Source of the DNA: Nitrosospira briensis
Lineage (GTDB): Bacteria > Pseudomonadota > Gammaproteobacteria > Burkholderiales > Nitrosomonadaceae
Assembly: GCF_900115125.1 (NCBI RefSeq)
Contig: NZ_FOVJ01000009.1
Span: 25,585 to 89,584 of the forward strand
Length of the DNA: 64,000 bases
Direction: 5' to 3'
In this document: positions 48,356 to 59,063 of the stretch, piece after piece
Numbering within the stretch: position 1 is the first letter of the stretch
Layout of the letters: each line of letters begins with the position of its first letter
Notes under the pieces: model-generated
Told to the model about the DNA's origin: nothing
Databases searched by the model: none
The model's input: the letters and a program-made list of their open reading frames with translations, nothing else
Position numbers and translations under genes: made by a program

Positions 48356-48886
48356 CTAATACCGAATCGCTCTTGGGTGGATTCCGGCTTTCAACGCCTG
48401 GATAGCCTCATCCGCATCCCTTACCATGTGGAATCCGAGCGGGCAGAAAAAATATCTGTAGAGGGCGCGCTGGGCGTAATTCTGGGCAATATTTTCGAGA
48501 TCAGCCCATTTAGACAGACTTGCACGCGCCCAGGTTTCGTCGCTACGGCCATAGGCATAAGTTCTTTTTTCCGCGGTCTGGCACCGTATCCCCTCGTAAC
48601 TTACGTTCATCGCCCCCGCTGTTGACTTGACCACGAGGCTATAGCGTATCACACCGTCCTCTCCGACTGTAATGGAGGGGGCATCGACATAATGAAGATT
48701 CGTGCTGACCGGTCCGGGATCGAATTGCAGCAGGTTTTCCGGTTTGGGATAGGCGGGCAATTGCGCCTGCAGTTCAACCCACGGCCTTTCGTGATCGAAT
48801 TCATATTCAAATTTTTGCTGCTGGGCGTAAGCTGCAACCGGAACCGCAGCCGAAAGCGAGAACAGCAGTAATAGAAGTCTGTTCAT
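48356..48886 (-). CDS. CNP1-like family protein (secreted)
   Basis: A 176-residue protein with a signal peptide (LLLLLFSLSAAVPVAAYAQQ, cleavage near residue 22) and the CNP1-like domain seen in betaproteobacteria: RPWVELQAQLPAYPKPENLLQF and YEGIRCQTAEKRTYAYGR. The family is periplasmic or outer-membrane associated and of unknown function; as I recall it is often encoded near proB and nudH, which fits here. Its start overlaps the stop of the DUF3501 gene by four bases, so it ends the rubrerythrin operon. Confidence 0.8.
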   Translation of the reverse strand: MNRLLLLLFSLSAAVPVAAYAQQQKFEYEFDHERPWVELQAQLPAYPKPENLLQFDPGPVSTNLHYVDAPSITVGEDGVIRYSLVVKSTAGAMNVSYEGIRCQTAEKRTYAYGRSDETWARASLSKWADLENIAQNYAQRALYRYFFCPLGFHMVRDADEAIQALKAGIHPRAIRY

Positions 48887-49485
48887 TCCGCCGTCAGGTC
48901 CGCAGTCAAATCCTTGATCAACGAGTCGCGTACCGCAGGAACTATTTCTACGGCCGGAACTTCATAAGCCGGGTGATCGACGCCCATGCTCAGGGGGGCA
49001 CCGCCCCGCAATGTTTTTATCATACCCGGCGCCAGTTCAAACCGCAAAAAATGGACAGAGGAGGTTTTTTCTTCGGTTTCCCGGTCCAGATCCTCATCGG
49101 CGACAGCATAAACCGGATCACAGCCATTCACTTTAACCCAGACCCGATCCTCCACGCCAATCAATTCGGCCAGCTTCACGGCGCGCTCGGCGGGGTCAGG
49201 ATACTCGATCATCATGGTCGCCTTCCAGTTGGCGCCATCCGGAACGAGGGGGCCATACGCTTCCAATTCATCCTGTATGCCAGCTTCATCAAATATCTTT
49301 TCTATCCGCAGCATTTCCTGAATTTGGTACCTTATGGTCAATTCATCCTCGAAAATAAGCATCATATTCCCGCCCAGATGAACTTTGCGGTTTTTTTTGT
49401 GTGCCATGACCCGGGCGCGGAATTCCTGCCGAACTTTGGCATAGGCCTCCAGGGTTATCAGGCTGTCGCGGCTAATGTGAGGCAT
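48883..49485 (-). CDS. DUF3501 family protein
   Basis: A 200-residue cytoplasmic protein recognised as DUF3501 by ISRDSLITLEAYAKVRQEFRARV, KNRKVHLGGNMMLIFEDELTIRYQIQEMLRIEKI and HFLRFELAPGMI. The biochemical function is unknown. The family travels with a GlpC/HdrD-like Fe-S protein and rubrerythrin, as it does here, suggesting a role with that redox pair. Four-base overlap with the downstream CNP1 gene. Confidence 0.85.
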   Translation of the reverse strand: MPHISRDSLITLEAYAKVRQEFRARVMAHKKNRKVHLGGNMMLIFEDELTIRYQIQEMLRIEKIFDEAGIQDELEAYGPLVPDGANWKATMMIEYPDPAERAVKLAELIGVEDRVWVKVNGCDPVYAVADEDLDRETEEKTSSVHFLRFELAPGMIKTLRGGAPLSMGVDHPAYEVPAVEIVPAVRDSLIKDLTADLTAE

Positions 49486-49601
49486 ATTTTTATTGAGATG
49501 TGTGAAAGGTATAAGGCAAAGTACGGCTCTACCAGATGTTCAACTGACGGTTCATCAGATACTTCAGCCAGGTCTTTCAATCCAGCGCTCCCGGTCGAGT
49601 C

Positions 49602-50930
49602 CTAGTCAAGTCCATACGCAATGCGGATTAGCGTCAGCGGATGCTGTTTCAGCGCCCTGGTTTCCCCCATCCCTTGCTGAATATGACGAGCCGCAATGGC
49701 GCAATCCGAGCTGATGTAATCGGGGCCTGGCGCCGCCATTTGCCTGAATACCGGTTTGCCGATTTTCATGGAATCGGCAAAGTACTCGCTTTTTACACCC
49801 CAGGTGCCGTCATGGCCCGAGCAGCGCTCCACAACGCTTACCTTTGTATCGGGGACCAGTTGCAGCAAGTCCCTGGTCTTCTGTCCAATATTCTGCACGC
49901 GCAAATGGCAGGGGATGTGGTACGAAACCTTGCCCAGGGGCTTTTTGAAATCGGTCTTCAGCAGCCCGTCCCGGTTCCTTAACATGAGATACTCAAACGG
50001 ATCGAACATTGCATCCGCTACCGCTTTCACGTCCTCATCCCGCGGAAACATGAGCGGCAATTCCTGCTTGTACATGAGCGTGCACGACGGCACCGGTGTG
50101 AGTATTGCATATCCCTCTTTCGCCAGCTTCGCCAACGGGGGAATATTCCTGCTTTTAAGTTCTTTTACCGCAGGCAGGTCGCCGAGCTCCAGCTTTGGCA
50201 TGCCACAACAAGCCTCTTTTTCCACCAGGCATACCGGAATTTCATTATGGTCGAGTATTTTCAACAAATCGTGACCGATCCCGGGCTCGTTATAGTTGAC
50301 ATAACAGGTGGAGTAGATTGCAGCCTTGCCTGATGTTAGCGGGCCATCACGAGTTTCGTGTGACGAATTGATCCGGGCATTGGGACGGAAGTTGCGACTG
50401 TCATAATCCGGCAATTTCCGTTCAGCGTGAATACCGAGGATATTATCCATCAACTTGCGAGCAGCGGGCGCCTTGTTAACGGCATTTACCGTCTGTGCCA
50501 CTACCGGAATGCTGGCAAGCTTGCCGACGGTATCGGTACTGGAAAGCAGCTTGTCGCGAAAACGGACCTCGCCCTTTTTATGTTTGACCGCCTTGGCGCG
50601 CAGCATCAGGTGTGGAAAATCCACGTTCCACGGATGCGGGGGCACGTAAGGGCATTTTGACATGAAGCACATGTCGCAAAGATAGCAACGGTCCGCCACC
50701 TCCCAGTATTTTGTCTTCTCCACCCCGTCCAGTTCGCCCGTGCTTCCCTCATCTATGAGATCAAACAGTCGCGGAAACGCAGTGCACAGGTTTACGCAAC
50801 GGCGGCAACCATGGCAGATGTCGAAGACGCGCTCCATCTCGTTGAATAGCTTGGGCTCGTCATAAAAGTCAGGGTTTTCCCAGTCGATTGGATGACGCTT
50901 TGGCGGCTCCAGGCTGCCTTCTTGGGCCAT
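49602..50930 (-). CDS. Heterodisulfide-reductase-like Fe-S oxidoreductase (GlpC/HdrD type)
   Basis: A 442-residue protein. Two 4Fe-4S binding motifs lie in the N-terminal third: CHGCRRCVNLC (about residues 39-49) and CYLCDMCFMSKCP (about 82-94). Two cysteine-rich CCG domains follow: CYVNYNEPGIG..EACCGMP and CHLRVQNIG..ERCSGHDGTWG. There are no membrane helices. Homologues pass electrons between quinones, thiols or flavins. The conserved linkage to rubrerythrin and DUF3501 suggests it feeds electrons to peroxide reduction, which is inference. Confidence 0.88.
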   Translation of the reverse strand: MAQEGSLEPPKRHPIDWENPDFYDEPKLFNEMERVFDICHGCRRCVNLCTAFPRLFDLIDEGSTGELDGVEKTKYWEVADRCYLCDMCFMSKCPYVPPHPWNVDFPHLMLRAKAVKHKKGEVRFRDKLLSSTDTVGKLASIPVVAQTVNAVNKAPAARKLMDNILGIHAERKLPDYDSRNFRPNARINSSHETRDGPLTSGKAAIYSTCYVNYNEPGIGHDLLKILDHNEIPVCLVEKEACCGMPKLELGDLPAVKELKSRNIPPLAKLAKEGYAILTPVPSCTLMYKQELPLMFPRDEDVKAVADAMFDPFEYLMLRNRDGLLKTDFKKPLGKVSYHIPCHLRVQNIGQKTRDLLQLVPDTKVSVVERCSGHDGTWGVKSEYFADSMKIGKPVFRQMAAPGPDYISSDCAIAARHIQQGMGETRALKQHPLTLIRIAYGLD

Positions 50931-51055
50931 GGTTATATGATAAATAGGATGGGAAAATAAAACAGGCGGAAGTTTGGGAGTAATAAGTAGTCGGAGTAGT
51001 AGAGCCGGCCGGGTCGAATCAAGGCATTCAACCCGCCCTTTATTCCGGTTTACAC

Positions 51056-51475
51056 TTACTCGGTCAGGTTATCCAGCACTTTCTGAAAACGGTTCGCGTG
51101 GGAACGCTCAGCCTTGCCCAGCGTCTCGAACCAGTCCGCGATTTCATCGAAACCCTCCTCCCGGGCAGACTTTGCCATGCCGGGATACATATCGGTATAT
51201 TCATGCGTCTCGCCAGCGATGGCTGTTTGCAGATTGGCTCGAGATGAGCCGAAAGGCATGCCCGTAGCAGGATCGCCGCAGGTTTCCAGATATTCCAGAT
51301 GACCGTGGGCATGTCCGGTTTCCCCTTCAGCGGTAGTGCGGAATATGTTTGCCACATCGTCCTGGCCTTCAACAGCCGCTTTGTTCGCGAAATAAAGATA
51401 GCGGCGGTTGGCTTGGGATTCTCCGGCAAACGCAGCTTTCAGATTTTCTTCGGTTTTCGATCCTTTAAGTTCCAT
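51056..51475 (-). CDS. Rubrerythrin (short, without rubredoxin domain)
   Basis: A 139-residue di-iron four-helix protein that reduces hydrogen peroxide. Iron ligands are in [49 protein letters not shown] and [12 protein letters not shown]. The usual C-terminal rubredoxin domain is absent, so an outside electron donor is needed, plausibly the Fe-S protein encoded next. AGGAGG precedes the ATG. First gene of the rubrerythrin / Fe-S / DUF3501 / CNP1 operon. Confidence 0.93.
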   Translation of the reverse strand: MELKGSKTEENLKAAFAGESQANRRYLYFANKAAVEGQDDVANIFRTTAEGETGHAHGHLEYLETCGDPATGMPFGSSRANLQTAIAGETHEYTDMYPGMAKSAREEGFDEIADWFETLGKAERSHANRFQKVLDNLTE

Positions 51476-51662
51476 GTATTTCCTCCTGTTAATTCAAGTT
51501 GCCAATAGTCAAGCTGATCAGGCTTTCGCGGGACTGCCCGCCCCGGATACACCGAATCGTGTGAGACCAGACTGCCTGACGTCAGCAGCTGAGCCATATG
51601 AGACTATCGAAGGAGACTTTACTTGTCAACCGAGCGGTTCACTTGTCTTAAAATACACGAGC

Positions 51663-51694
51663 TTATTATCGATAACATATTTTAATGATAATAA
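51663..51694 (-). promoter_or_regulatory. Inverted-repeat operator candidate upstream of rubrerythrin
   Basis: TTATTATC (51663-51670) and GATAATAA (51687-51694) form a perfect 8-bp inverted repeat with a 16-base spacer, in an AT-rich island. The half sites resemble Fur/PerR half sites. It lies about 190 bases before the rubrerythrin start and 245 bases before the nuclease start, within the 463-base gap 51476-51938, where no gene could be supported. Confidence 0.45.
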
Positions 51695-51938
51695 AGACTG
51701 GCTAAATAAACAGATGCAAAAAGCCAGTGGCCATGCGGAAATAAAAAACAGGTTATCAAGGGCAAATCAGGGAAGCGCTGACTAGATAGCAGATAGCGGC
51801 CTGATAATCCTCCCTTTGGACGATATCAAAATCGTGGCTCATCTATGCCACAATGGAATTTTTAAGAAGAACAACTCACCGAGGCAAAAACCGGGGCAAC
51901 GCTTGATCCTCTGCCTTTTGGAATTCCCACAAAGAAAA

Positions 51939-52454
51939 ATGCGTCTGCAACTCGTCGAGCACCTTCCCTTTAAAGTAATGATGGCTTCAGCGATCTTTGC
52001 GTTCTCAAGCCTTATTGCCGCTCCTCTTTCAGCCGCAGGTCCTGACGAGGAGATAATACAAGCAAAAGCAGTTCGCATTGTTGACGGGGACTCGATCACC
52101 GTCGTTATAAATCAGGAACTGGTAAGGGTACGTCTGGCTGGAATAGACGCCCCGGAAGGAGATCAACCCTTTGCCATTGATTCCAGGCAATCCCTCCATG
52201 ACTTATGCTTCTGGGTAGAAACAGAACTCAGCTCAATAAGCAAGGATTACTATGGGCGCATGTTGGCAAGGGTTAATTGTAATGGAGTGGAAGTTAACGC
52301 GGAGCAGGTGCGGCGAGGAATGGCATGGGTAGCAGACCAACCGGTGGAGGATAGGGAACTTCTTCAGCTTCAGGAAGAAGCACGCGCTGCAAGGCGAGGA
52401 TTGTGGTCATATGAATCTCCCATACCACCCTGGAAATGGCATTCACGGGGGTAG
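51939..52454 (+). CDS. Secreted thermonuclease-family (SNase-like) protein
   Basis: A 171-residue protein with a signal peptide (KVMMASAIFAFSSLIAAPLSAAG) and a staphylococcal-nuclease-like domain: AVRIVDGDSITVVIN (calcium Asp), RVRLAGIDAPE (catalytic Arg and Asp/Glu), YYGRMLARVNCNGVEVNAEQVRRGMAWV (second Arg), RRGLWS. I start at the ATG at 51939. Another Met (51975) starts immediately before the hydrophobic core and is possible; an extension to 51816 is unlikely. It probably cleaves extracellular or periplasmic nucleic acids. Confidence 0.85.
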   Translation: MRLQLVEHLPFKVMMASAIFAFSSLIAAPLSAAGPDEEIIQAKAVRIVDGDSITVVINQELVRVRLAGIDAPEGDQPFAIDSRQSLHDLCFWVETELSSISKDYYGRMLARVNCNGVEVNAEQVRRGMAWVADQPVEDRELLQLQEEARAARRGLWSYESPIPPWKWHSRG

Positions 52455-52542
52455 CATCGGCAGCGGAGTTGGACTGGCACTTCAACAAAATAATAGAAAC
52501 AATACTGGAAATCAATCCGCGGAAGCATCCGTCATCCTCTAC

Positions 52543-53496
52543 TCAGGTAACCAGATTCTGCGGCTTGCCGGCCACCCAGGCTTCGATATTATCAATCAAC
52601 TGATCGACGAGGAATTGCATGGCCTCGGCTGCAGCCCAGGCAACATGCGGCGTCAGGATGAAATTGGGGCGGTGGAGATCGAGCAAGGGATTGCCGTTCG
52701 TGGGCGGCTCGGTAGTGAGCACATCGAAACCGGCGCCGGCGATCAGATTTTCGTCCAGCGCGCGAACCAGCGCCGACTCATTGACCAATCCGCCACGAGC
52801 GGTATTTATCAGCAGGGCGCTGCGCTTCATCCTGCGCAGTTCATTGATGCCTATCATGTCCCGTGTGGCCGGCGTCAAGGGACAATGCAGCGAGAGTATA
52901 TCGGACTCGGCGAGCACCTGATCGAATGGCGTGAGCACCACGTCTTTCTTCTTGGATGATGCGTGGTAAGCAAATAGAACGCGCATGCCAAACCCGCGTG
53001 CAATCGCAGCGGTGCCCCGTCCGATAGCGCCTTCGCCGACGATACCCATGGTGGCGCCGAACAGTTCGCTGATACTATGAGTGAACAAGCAGAATTGCTC
53101 CGATTTCTGCCATGCCCCCTGTTCGATTTCCTGCCGGTATGCAAGCAAATTCCGGCGCAACGCGAGCACCATCGCGAACACGTGCTCCGGCACGGTATGA
53201 ATCGCATAGTTGCGGATATTCGCCACCGCGACACCGCGCTTGCGGCACGCGGCAATGTCGATTCTGTCATACCCCGTTGCGGCGATTGCAACCATTTTCA
53301 GCTTGGGCAATTGCGCGAGCGTTTCCTCGCTCAATCCCACCTTGTTGATGATGGCCACCGTCGCGTTCTGCAGATGCGGCACGACCTGATCATCATTCGT
53401 GCGGGCATGCTCTTCATAGGTATGCTCGAACCCAGGCCGGCGCACCTTTACCTTCAATGAATCCCGTTCCAGAAAAACTACATGATGCATATCCAC
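52543..53496 (-). CDS. D-2-hydroxyacid dehydrogenase (hydroxypyruvate reductase-like)
   Basis: A 317-residue NAD(P)-dependent dehydrogenase. Substrate-domain ends flank a Rossmann domain with GIVGEGAIGRGTAAIARGFGMRV. Catalytic residues: Arg in NTARGGLVNESAL, Glu in FDVLTTEPP, His in ILTPHVAWAA. Closest in character to glycerate dehydrogenase (HprA), which reduces hydroxypyruvate or glyoxylate. The dinucleotide motif reads GEGAIG rather than GxGxxG with Leu, a small variation. The exact substrate is uncertain. Confidence 0.88.
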   Translation of the reverse strand: MDMHHVVFLERDSLKVKVRRPGFEHTYEEHARTNDDQVVPHLQNATVAIINKVGLSEETLAQLPKLKMVAIAATGYDRIDIAACRKRGVAVANIRNYAIHTVPEHVFAMVLALRRNLLAYRQEIEQGAWQKSEQFCLFTHSISELFGATMGIVGEGAIGRGTAAIARGFGMRVLFAYHASSKKKDVVLTPFDQVLAESDILSLHCPLTPATRDMIGINELRRMKRSALLINTARGGLVNESALVRALDENLIAGAGFDVLTTEPPTNGNPLLDLHRPNFILTPHVAWAAAEAMQFLVDQLIDNIEAWVAGKPQNLVT

Positions 53497-53570
53497 TTGC
53501 CCTTATCCAGTCCATTGCATGCTAATGCTACAACCGACCCAATGACAGCACAATGCCGGAACTGTTCATG

Positions 53571-54470
53571 TTACGCCCGATTCATCCTGGACGAAAACAA
53601 ACCGGCTGAAACGATCATCGCGCCACCTATCCATTCCCTCTTTGTCATTGCCTCATCGGCGAGAAAATAAGCCCCGATTGCCGCGGCAACCAATTCGGCA
53701 AGCATGATCACGCTAGCCTGGTTTGCGGGCGTATGGGTAAGGCCATATTGCATGATCACGCTCAGGGCAAGTACAATCAGCCCTACCCCCAGCAGGAGCA
53801 GATACATTTTGCCGGAGATATCGCTCAAAACCGGCACGGGGGACAGAAACAGGCTGTAAGTCAATGCTATGAGCCCCACTCCCAGCCACACTGCCAACGA
53901 CTTCAATTGAACGTTATGGTGCTGGTCTTTGCGGCTCAGCACATTCGACAGCGCAAACGTAAAGCCGGCCGAAAGTCCCATCCAGTCTGCATAGGAGGAA
54001 TACAGGGAGCCGCTGTTTTCGGGTTGCCATAACATGATTATCGCACCGGCCAGCGAAAAAGTGATGACCAGATACCCGTGCAGGCTTAGTATCTCGTTCA
54101 GCAGGACGCGTGCGAACACTATGGTCCATAAGGGCGCGAGATAGAACAGCAACAAGACCCGCATGATTTCACCGTGGATCACGCCAAGCACATAGGCAAG
54201 ATTCGTCCAGCCCGCGAACAGCCCGATCCAGAACAGCAAATGTGGCTTGCCGCCAAATAGGTGCGGCCTTCGCAAATGATTCCGGAATACGGCCGAGCCC
54301 AGCAGTAAGGCGATTATATAAGTAATCGCGGTTGCGACTGGCCCGCTTATCCCGGCTTGTTCGAGTAATCGATAGGGGTACCACAGCAGACCCCAGATAA
54401 TGGCGCCGGCGAGCAGGGCCGTTACCGGTAGAGCATTTCGCCTGTTTTGCTTATTTTGACTGGTTAGCAA
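53571..54470 (-). CDS. EamA-family (DMT) transporter
   Basis: A 299-residue membrane protein with ten predicted helices arranged as two EamA repeats, starting ALPVTALLAGAIIWGLLWYPYRLLEQAGIS. The second half ends AELVAAAIGAYFLADEAMTKREWIGGAMIVSAGLF, typical of drug/metabolite exporters. The start is TTG. It is divergent from dapC with an 82-base gap. The substrate cannot be told; exporters of amino acids and metabolites are common in the family. Confidence 0.9.
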   Translation of the reverse strand: MLTSQNKQNRRNALPVTALLAGAIIWGLLWYPYRLLEQAGISGPVATAITYIIALLLGSAVFRNHLRRPHLFGGKPHLLFWIGLFAGWTNLAYVLGVIHGEIMRVLLLFYLAPLWTIVFARVLLNEILSLHGYLVITFSLAGAIIMLWQPENSGSLYSSYADWMGLSAGFTFALSNVLSRKDQHHNVQLKSLAVWLGVGLIALTYSLFLSPVPVLSDISGKMYLLLLGVGLIVLALSVIMQYGLTHTPANQASVIMLAELVAAAIGAYFLADEAMTKREWIGGAMIVSAGLFSSRMNRA

Positions 54471-54552
54471 GACGGCCGGCCTTTATAATCCTGCTTCGAT
54501 CAATGACGCAATACGGGAATACCGGTTTCAGCACGCCTTCCCAGCCTTTAAA

Positions 54553-55746
54553 TTGAATCCCAATCTCGACCGTCTACAGCCCTACCCCTTCCAGAAGCTC
54601 AACAAGCTGTTCGAGGGAATCGAACCGGAGCCGGCCTTCTCTCCCATCAAGCTCCATATTGGCGAGCCGAAACATGCAACGCCTGATTTCATCCGCCTGG
54701 CTCTGGCGGACAACCTCGGCGGAATGGCGCTTTATCCGACAACTCTTGGGGCGGCATCGCTACGCGCCAGCATCGGGGCCTGGCTGAAACGGCGCTATTG
54801 CCTTCCGTCAATTGATCCCGATAAGGAGATTCTCCCCGTTAACGGCAGCCGCGAAGCATTGTTCTCTTTTGCCCAGGCAGTGATTGATGCATCACGTCCA
54901 GGAGCAATTGTAGTTTGTCCGAATCCGTTTTATCAGATATATGAAGGCGCGGCTTTGCTTGCTGGCGCCACTCCTTGTTTCCTGAATACGCTGCCGGAAA
55001 ATAATTTTGCACTCGACTATGGGCAGTTGCCGGACGACACATGGGTTCGCACCCAGCTTGTTTACGTCTGTTCACCCGGCAATCCTACCGGCAGGGTAAT
55101 GTCGATGGATGAGTGGCGCCAGCTATTCGAACTTTCCGACCGTTACGGATTTATCATTGCCTCGGACGAGTGCTATGCCGAAATCTATTTTGACGAAAAC
55201 GCGCCTCCTCTCGGCGCCCTCGAAGCAGCCCATCGCCTGGGCCGCCACGGCTTTCCCCGGCTTGTGGTGTTCAGCAGCCTCTCCAAAAGGTCCAATGTGC
55301 CCGGCATGCGTTCCGGGTTTGTTGCAGGCAACGCCTCCATATTGGAAAAATTCCTGCTCTATCGCACTTACCATGGCAGCGCCATGAACCCGGCAGTGCA
55401 AGCCGCAAGCGAGGCGGCGTGGAATGACGAGACTCATGTTATCGAGAATCGCCGCCTCTACCGGGGGAAATTCACCGCAGCAACTGAATTGTTTAAGGGA
55501 AGCGTGCCCATATCCATGCCGGATGCCGCTTTTTACCTGTGGCTAAACACGCCGGTGAACGATGTCGAGTTCGCCCGTAAGCTCTATCGCGACTATAATG
55601 TAACAGTTTTACCCGGCAGTTATCTGGCACGGCATGCGCATGGGATCAACCCGGGCGAGAATTTTGTTCGGATCGCACTGGTGGCCTCGCTCATGGAATG
55701 CGCCGCCGCTGCCGAGCGGATAAACATACTGGTATCCCGCCTATAG
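54553..55746 (+). CDS. dapC: Succinyldiaminopimelate transaminase
   Basis: PLP aminotransferase (397 aa) of lysine/peptidoglycan precursor synthesis, making N-succinyl-L,L-diaminopimelate with glutamate. Class I fold: NPNLDRLQPYPFQKLNKLFEG start, SPGNPTGRVMS, SDECYAEIYF, PLP-lysine in FSSLSKRSNVPGMRSGF, substrate Arg in NFVRIALV. The start is TTG with no good ribosome binding site, so it may begin slightly elsewhere. First of the three adjacent succinylase-branch genes. Confidence 0.93.
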   Translation: MNPNLDRLQPYPFQKLNKLFEGIEPEPAFSPIKLHIGEPKHATPDFIRLALADNLGGMALYPTTLGAASLRASIGAWLKRRYCLPSIDPDKEILPVNGSREALFSFAQAVIDASRPGAIVVCPNPFYQIYEGAALLAGATPCFLNTLPENNFALDYGQLPDDTWVRTQLVYVCSPGNPTGRVMSMDEWRQLFELSDRYGFIIASDECYAEIYFDENAPPLGALEAAHRLGRHGFPRLVVFSSLSKRSNVPGMRSGFVAGNASILEKFLLYRTYHGSAMNPAVQAASEAAWNDETHVIENRRLYRGKFTAATELFKGSVPISMPDAAFYLWLNTPVNDVEFARKLYRDYNVTVLPGSYLARHAHGINPGENFVRIALVASLMECAAAAERINILVSRL

Positions 55747-55799
55747 GACGCCAGTAGGCAGCCAGTAATCAAATTAACAGAATACCCAAAGGAAAAATC

Positions 55800-56621
55800 A
55801 TGGATCAGCTCCAAAGCACCATTGAAGAAGCATTTGAACGTCGTGCAGAGATTACACCTCGTAATGTGGAGGCCAAACTCAAGGAGTCCGTCACGCAGGT
55901 ACTGGAGATGCTGGATAGTGGAAAACTGCGAGTGGCGGAAAAAATCAACGGCGACTGGCGCACGCATCAATGGATCAAGAAAGCCGTGCTGCTTTCTTTT
56001 CGCATGGAAGACAACAGCTTCATCAAAGGGGGTTTTTCCAACTATTTCGATAAGGTGCCCTCAAAATTTGCCGATTACAGTTCGAAGGATTTCCGTAATG
56101 GCGGCTTCCGTGTCGTGCCCCCCGCAGCGGTACGAAAGGGGTCCTTCATTGCCGGCAATGTCGTGCTGATGCCCTCCTATGTCAATATTGGCGCCTACGT
56201 TGATGAGGGCGCAATGGTGGACACCTGGGCTACGGTAGGTTCCTGTGCCCAGATCGGCAAAAATGTACATCTTTCGGGTGGGGTGGGCATAGGCGGCGTG
56301 CTGGAGCCCGTGCAAGCAAATCCGACTATTATCGAGGACAACTGTTTCATCGGTGCGCGCTCGGAAATTGTCGAAGGAGTGATTGTAGGGGAGAACGCGG
56401 TAATTTCAATGGGTGTATATATTGGCCAGAGTACCAAGATTTATCATCGCGAAACGGGCGAAATAAGCTACGGCCGCGTCCCGCCCGGATCGGTAGTGGT
56501 GTCGGGAAACCTCCCCTCCGCCGATGGGAAATACAGCCTGTATTGCGCGGTAATTGTAAAACAGGTGGACGCAAAAACGCGTGCGAAAACCGGTATCAAT
56601 GAACTGCTGCGCGGAATTTAG
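55800..56621 (+). CDS. dapD: Tetrahydrodipicolinate N-succinyltransferase
   Basis: 273 residues, matching E. coli DapD in length. An N-terminal helical domain ([28 protein letters not shown]) is followed by a left-handed beta-helix of hexapeptide repeats ([48 protein letters not shown]) and C-terminal [22 protein letters not shown]. It transfers succinyl from succinyl-CoA to tetrahydrodipicolinate. AAAGGA lies before the ATG. It supplies DapC's substrate. Confidence 0.97.
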   Translation: MDQLQSTIEEAFERRAEITPRNVEAKLKESVTQVLEMLDSGKLRVAEKINGDWRTHQWIKKAVLLSFRMEDNSFIKGGFSNYFDKVPSKFADYSSKDFRNGGFRVVPPAAVRKGSFIAGNVVLMPSYVNIGAYVDEGAMVDTWATVGSCAQIGKNVHLSGGVGIGGVLEPVQANPTIIEDNCFIGARSEIVEGVIVGENAVISMGVYIGQSTKIYHRETGEISYGRVPPGSVVVSGNLPSADGKYSLYCAVIVKQVDAKTRAKTGINELLRGI

Positions 56622-56689
56622 TCTGACGAGTTGTCATTTCACCCGGGGTATTCGCTCCACCGGAACGCATATTATTGTCTAGCGGGAAG

Positions 56690-56783
56690 ATTTCGTCCTT
56701 CCGGGCTTGACCCGGAATTCAGCCGAAACCAGCATCGCGTGCTTTGCACGATTGAATACCGGTTTCGGTCGGCATGACCTTTT
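56690..56783. repeat. Structured intergenic element between dapD and dapE
   Basis: Nested palindromes: TCCGGGCTTGACCCGGA, then GCCGAAACC paired with GGTTTCGG(T)CGGC, with an inner CGTGC TTT GCACG hairpin. This looks like a dispersed intergenic repeat or processing site rather than a plain terminator (no T-run right after the main stem, though a short CTTTTTATTG follows). The surrounding 256 bases hold no gene. Confidence 0.5.
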
Positions 56784-56823
56784 TATTGTTGCTCGCCAAA
56801 TTAATAGTCAATAGGGTGAGTAA

Positions 56824-58011
<1,188 letters not shown>

Positions 58012-58154
58012 TTTCATGGATTGGAGCCAGCTGGGGCGGGCGAACCCGATACGCTTGAAATCTCGGTCATCAGCCCGATCTGTAGTACCAGCGATCTGGA
58101 TTTGAACTGATACGAATCATCCTCGCTTGCCCTGCGCAAGCGAAACCGAAAGTC

Positions 58155-59063
58155 GTGGTTCAACTTATGTATGCCGAAGCCAAAACCCAACTCCAAACCC
58201 TCCGCGATCTGCTTCGCTTCGCCGTAAGCCGCTTTAACGATGCCGGGCTTTTTTTTGGCCATGGCTCCGCCTCAGCTTATGATGAAGCGGTTTATCTCAT
58301 TCTTCATACCTTGCATCTTCCGCTCGACCAGCTTGACCCGTTTCTCGATGCCCGCCTCACGACAGCCGAACGAGAGCAGGTATTGAACATTATCGAACGT
58401 CGAACGGTTGAAAAACTCCCTGCCGCCTACCTCACCAAAGAAGCCTGGCTGGGAGATTTCAATTTTTACGTAGACGAACGCGTTATCATCCCGCGCTCAT
58501 TCATTGCCGAACTACTGCGAGACCAGCTCACGCCCTGGATAGAAGAACCTGACGATATCCATTCCGCGCTTGATCTTTGCACCGGCTCCGGATGCCTTGC
58601 CATATTACTTGCCCATGCCTTCCCAAATGCGGCCATAGATGCCGCTGATATCTCAACTGAGGCGCTTTCGGTCGCGCAAAAAAATGTAAGGAATTACAAC
58701 CTTGAGGACAGGATCAACATCATTCAATCCAATCTGTTCGCCGGGTTGTCAGGCCAACGCTACGATCTCGTTATCAGCAACCCGCCATACGTCAGCGCAG
58801 CCTCCATGGCGGGCCTGCCAGGGGAGTATCGGCACGAACCGCATAATGCTCTGGCGAGCGGCGAAGATGGGCTGGAGGCAACGCGGGTAATACTGGAAAA
58901 TGCCGCGAAATACCTGAATGACCGGGGATTGCTGATCGTGGAGATAGGCCATAATCGAGAGACTCTGGAACGCGCCTTCCCTCATACGCCTTTCACCTGG
59001 ATTGAAACCAGTGCTGGCGACGAGTTTGTTTTCCTGCTGAAACGCAATCAGCTTCCGCGATGA
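58155..59063 (+). CDS. prmB: 50S ribosomal protein L3 glutamine methyltransferase
   Basis: SAM-dependent N5-glutamine methyltransferase (302 aa). An N-terminal helical substrate domain (LRFAVSRFNDAGLFFGHGSASAYDEAVYLILHTL) is followed by a Rossmann-like methyltransferase with LDLCTGSGCLAILLAH and the glutamine-binding NPPYVS. The FFGHGS/DEA N-terminus separates PrmB from the release-factor enzyme PrmC. GTG start; ATG four codons later is possible. 143 bases after dapE. Confidence 0.92.
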   Translation: MVQLMYAEAKTQLQTLRDLLRFAVSRFNDAGLFFGHGSASAYDEAVYLILHTLHLPLDQLDPFLDARLTTAEREQVLNIIERRTVEKLPAAYLTKEAWLGDFNFYVDERVIIPRSFIAELLRDQLTPWIEEPDDIHSALDLCTGSGCLAILLAHAFPNAAIDAADISTEALSVAQKNVRNYNLEDRINIIQSNLFAGLSGQRYDLVISNPPYVSAASMAGLPGEYRHEPHNALASGEDGLEATRVILENAAKYLNDRGLLIVEIGHNRETLERAFPHTPFTWIETSAGDEFVFLLKRNQLPR

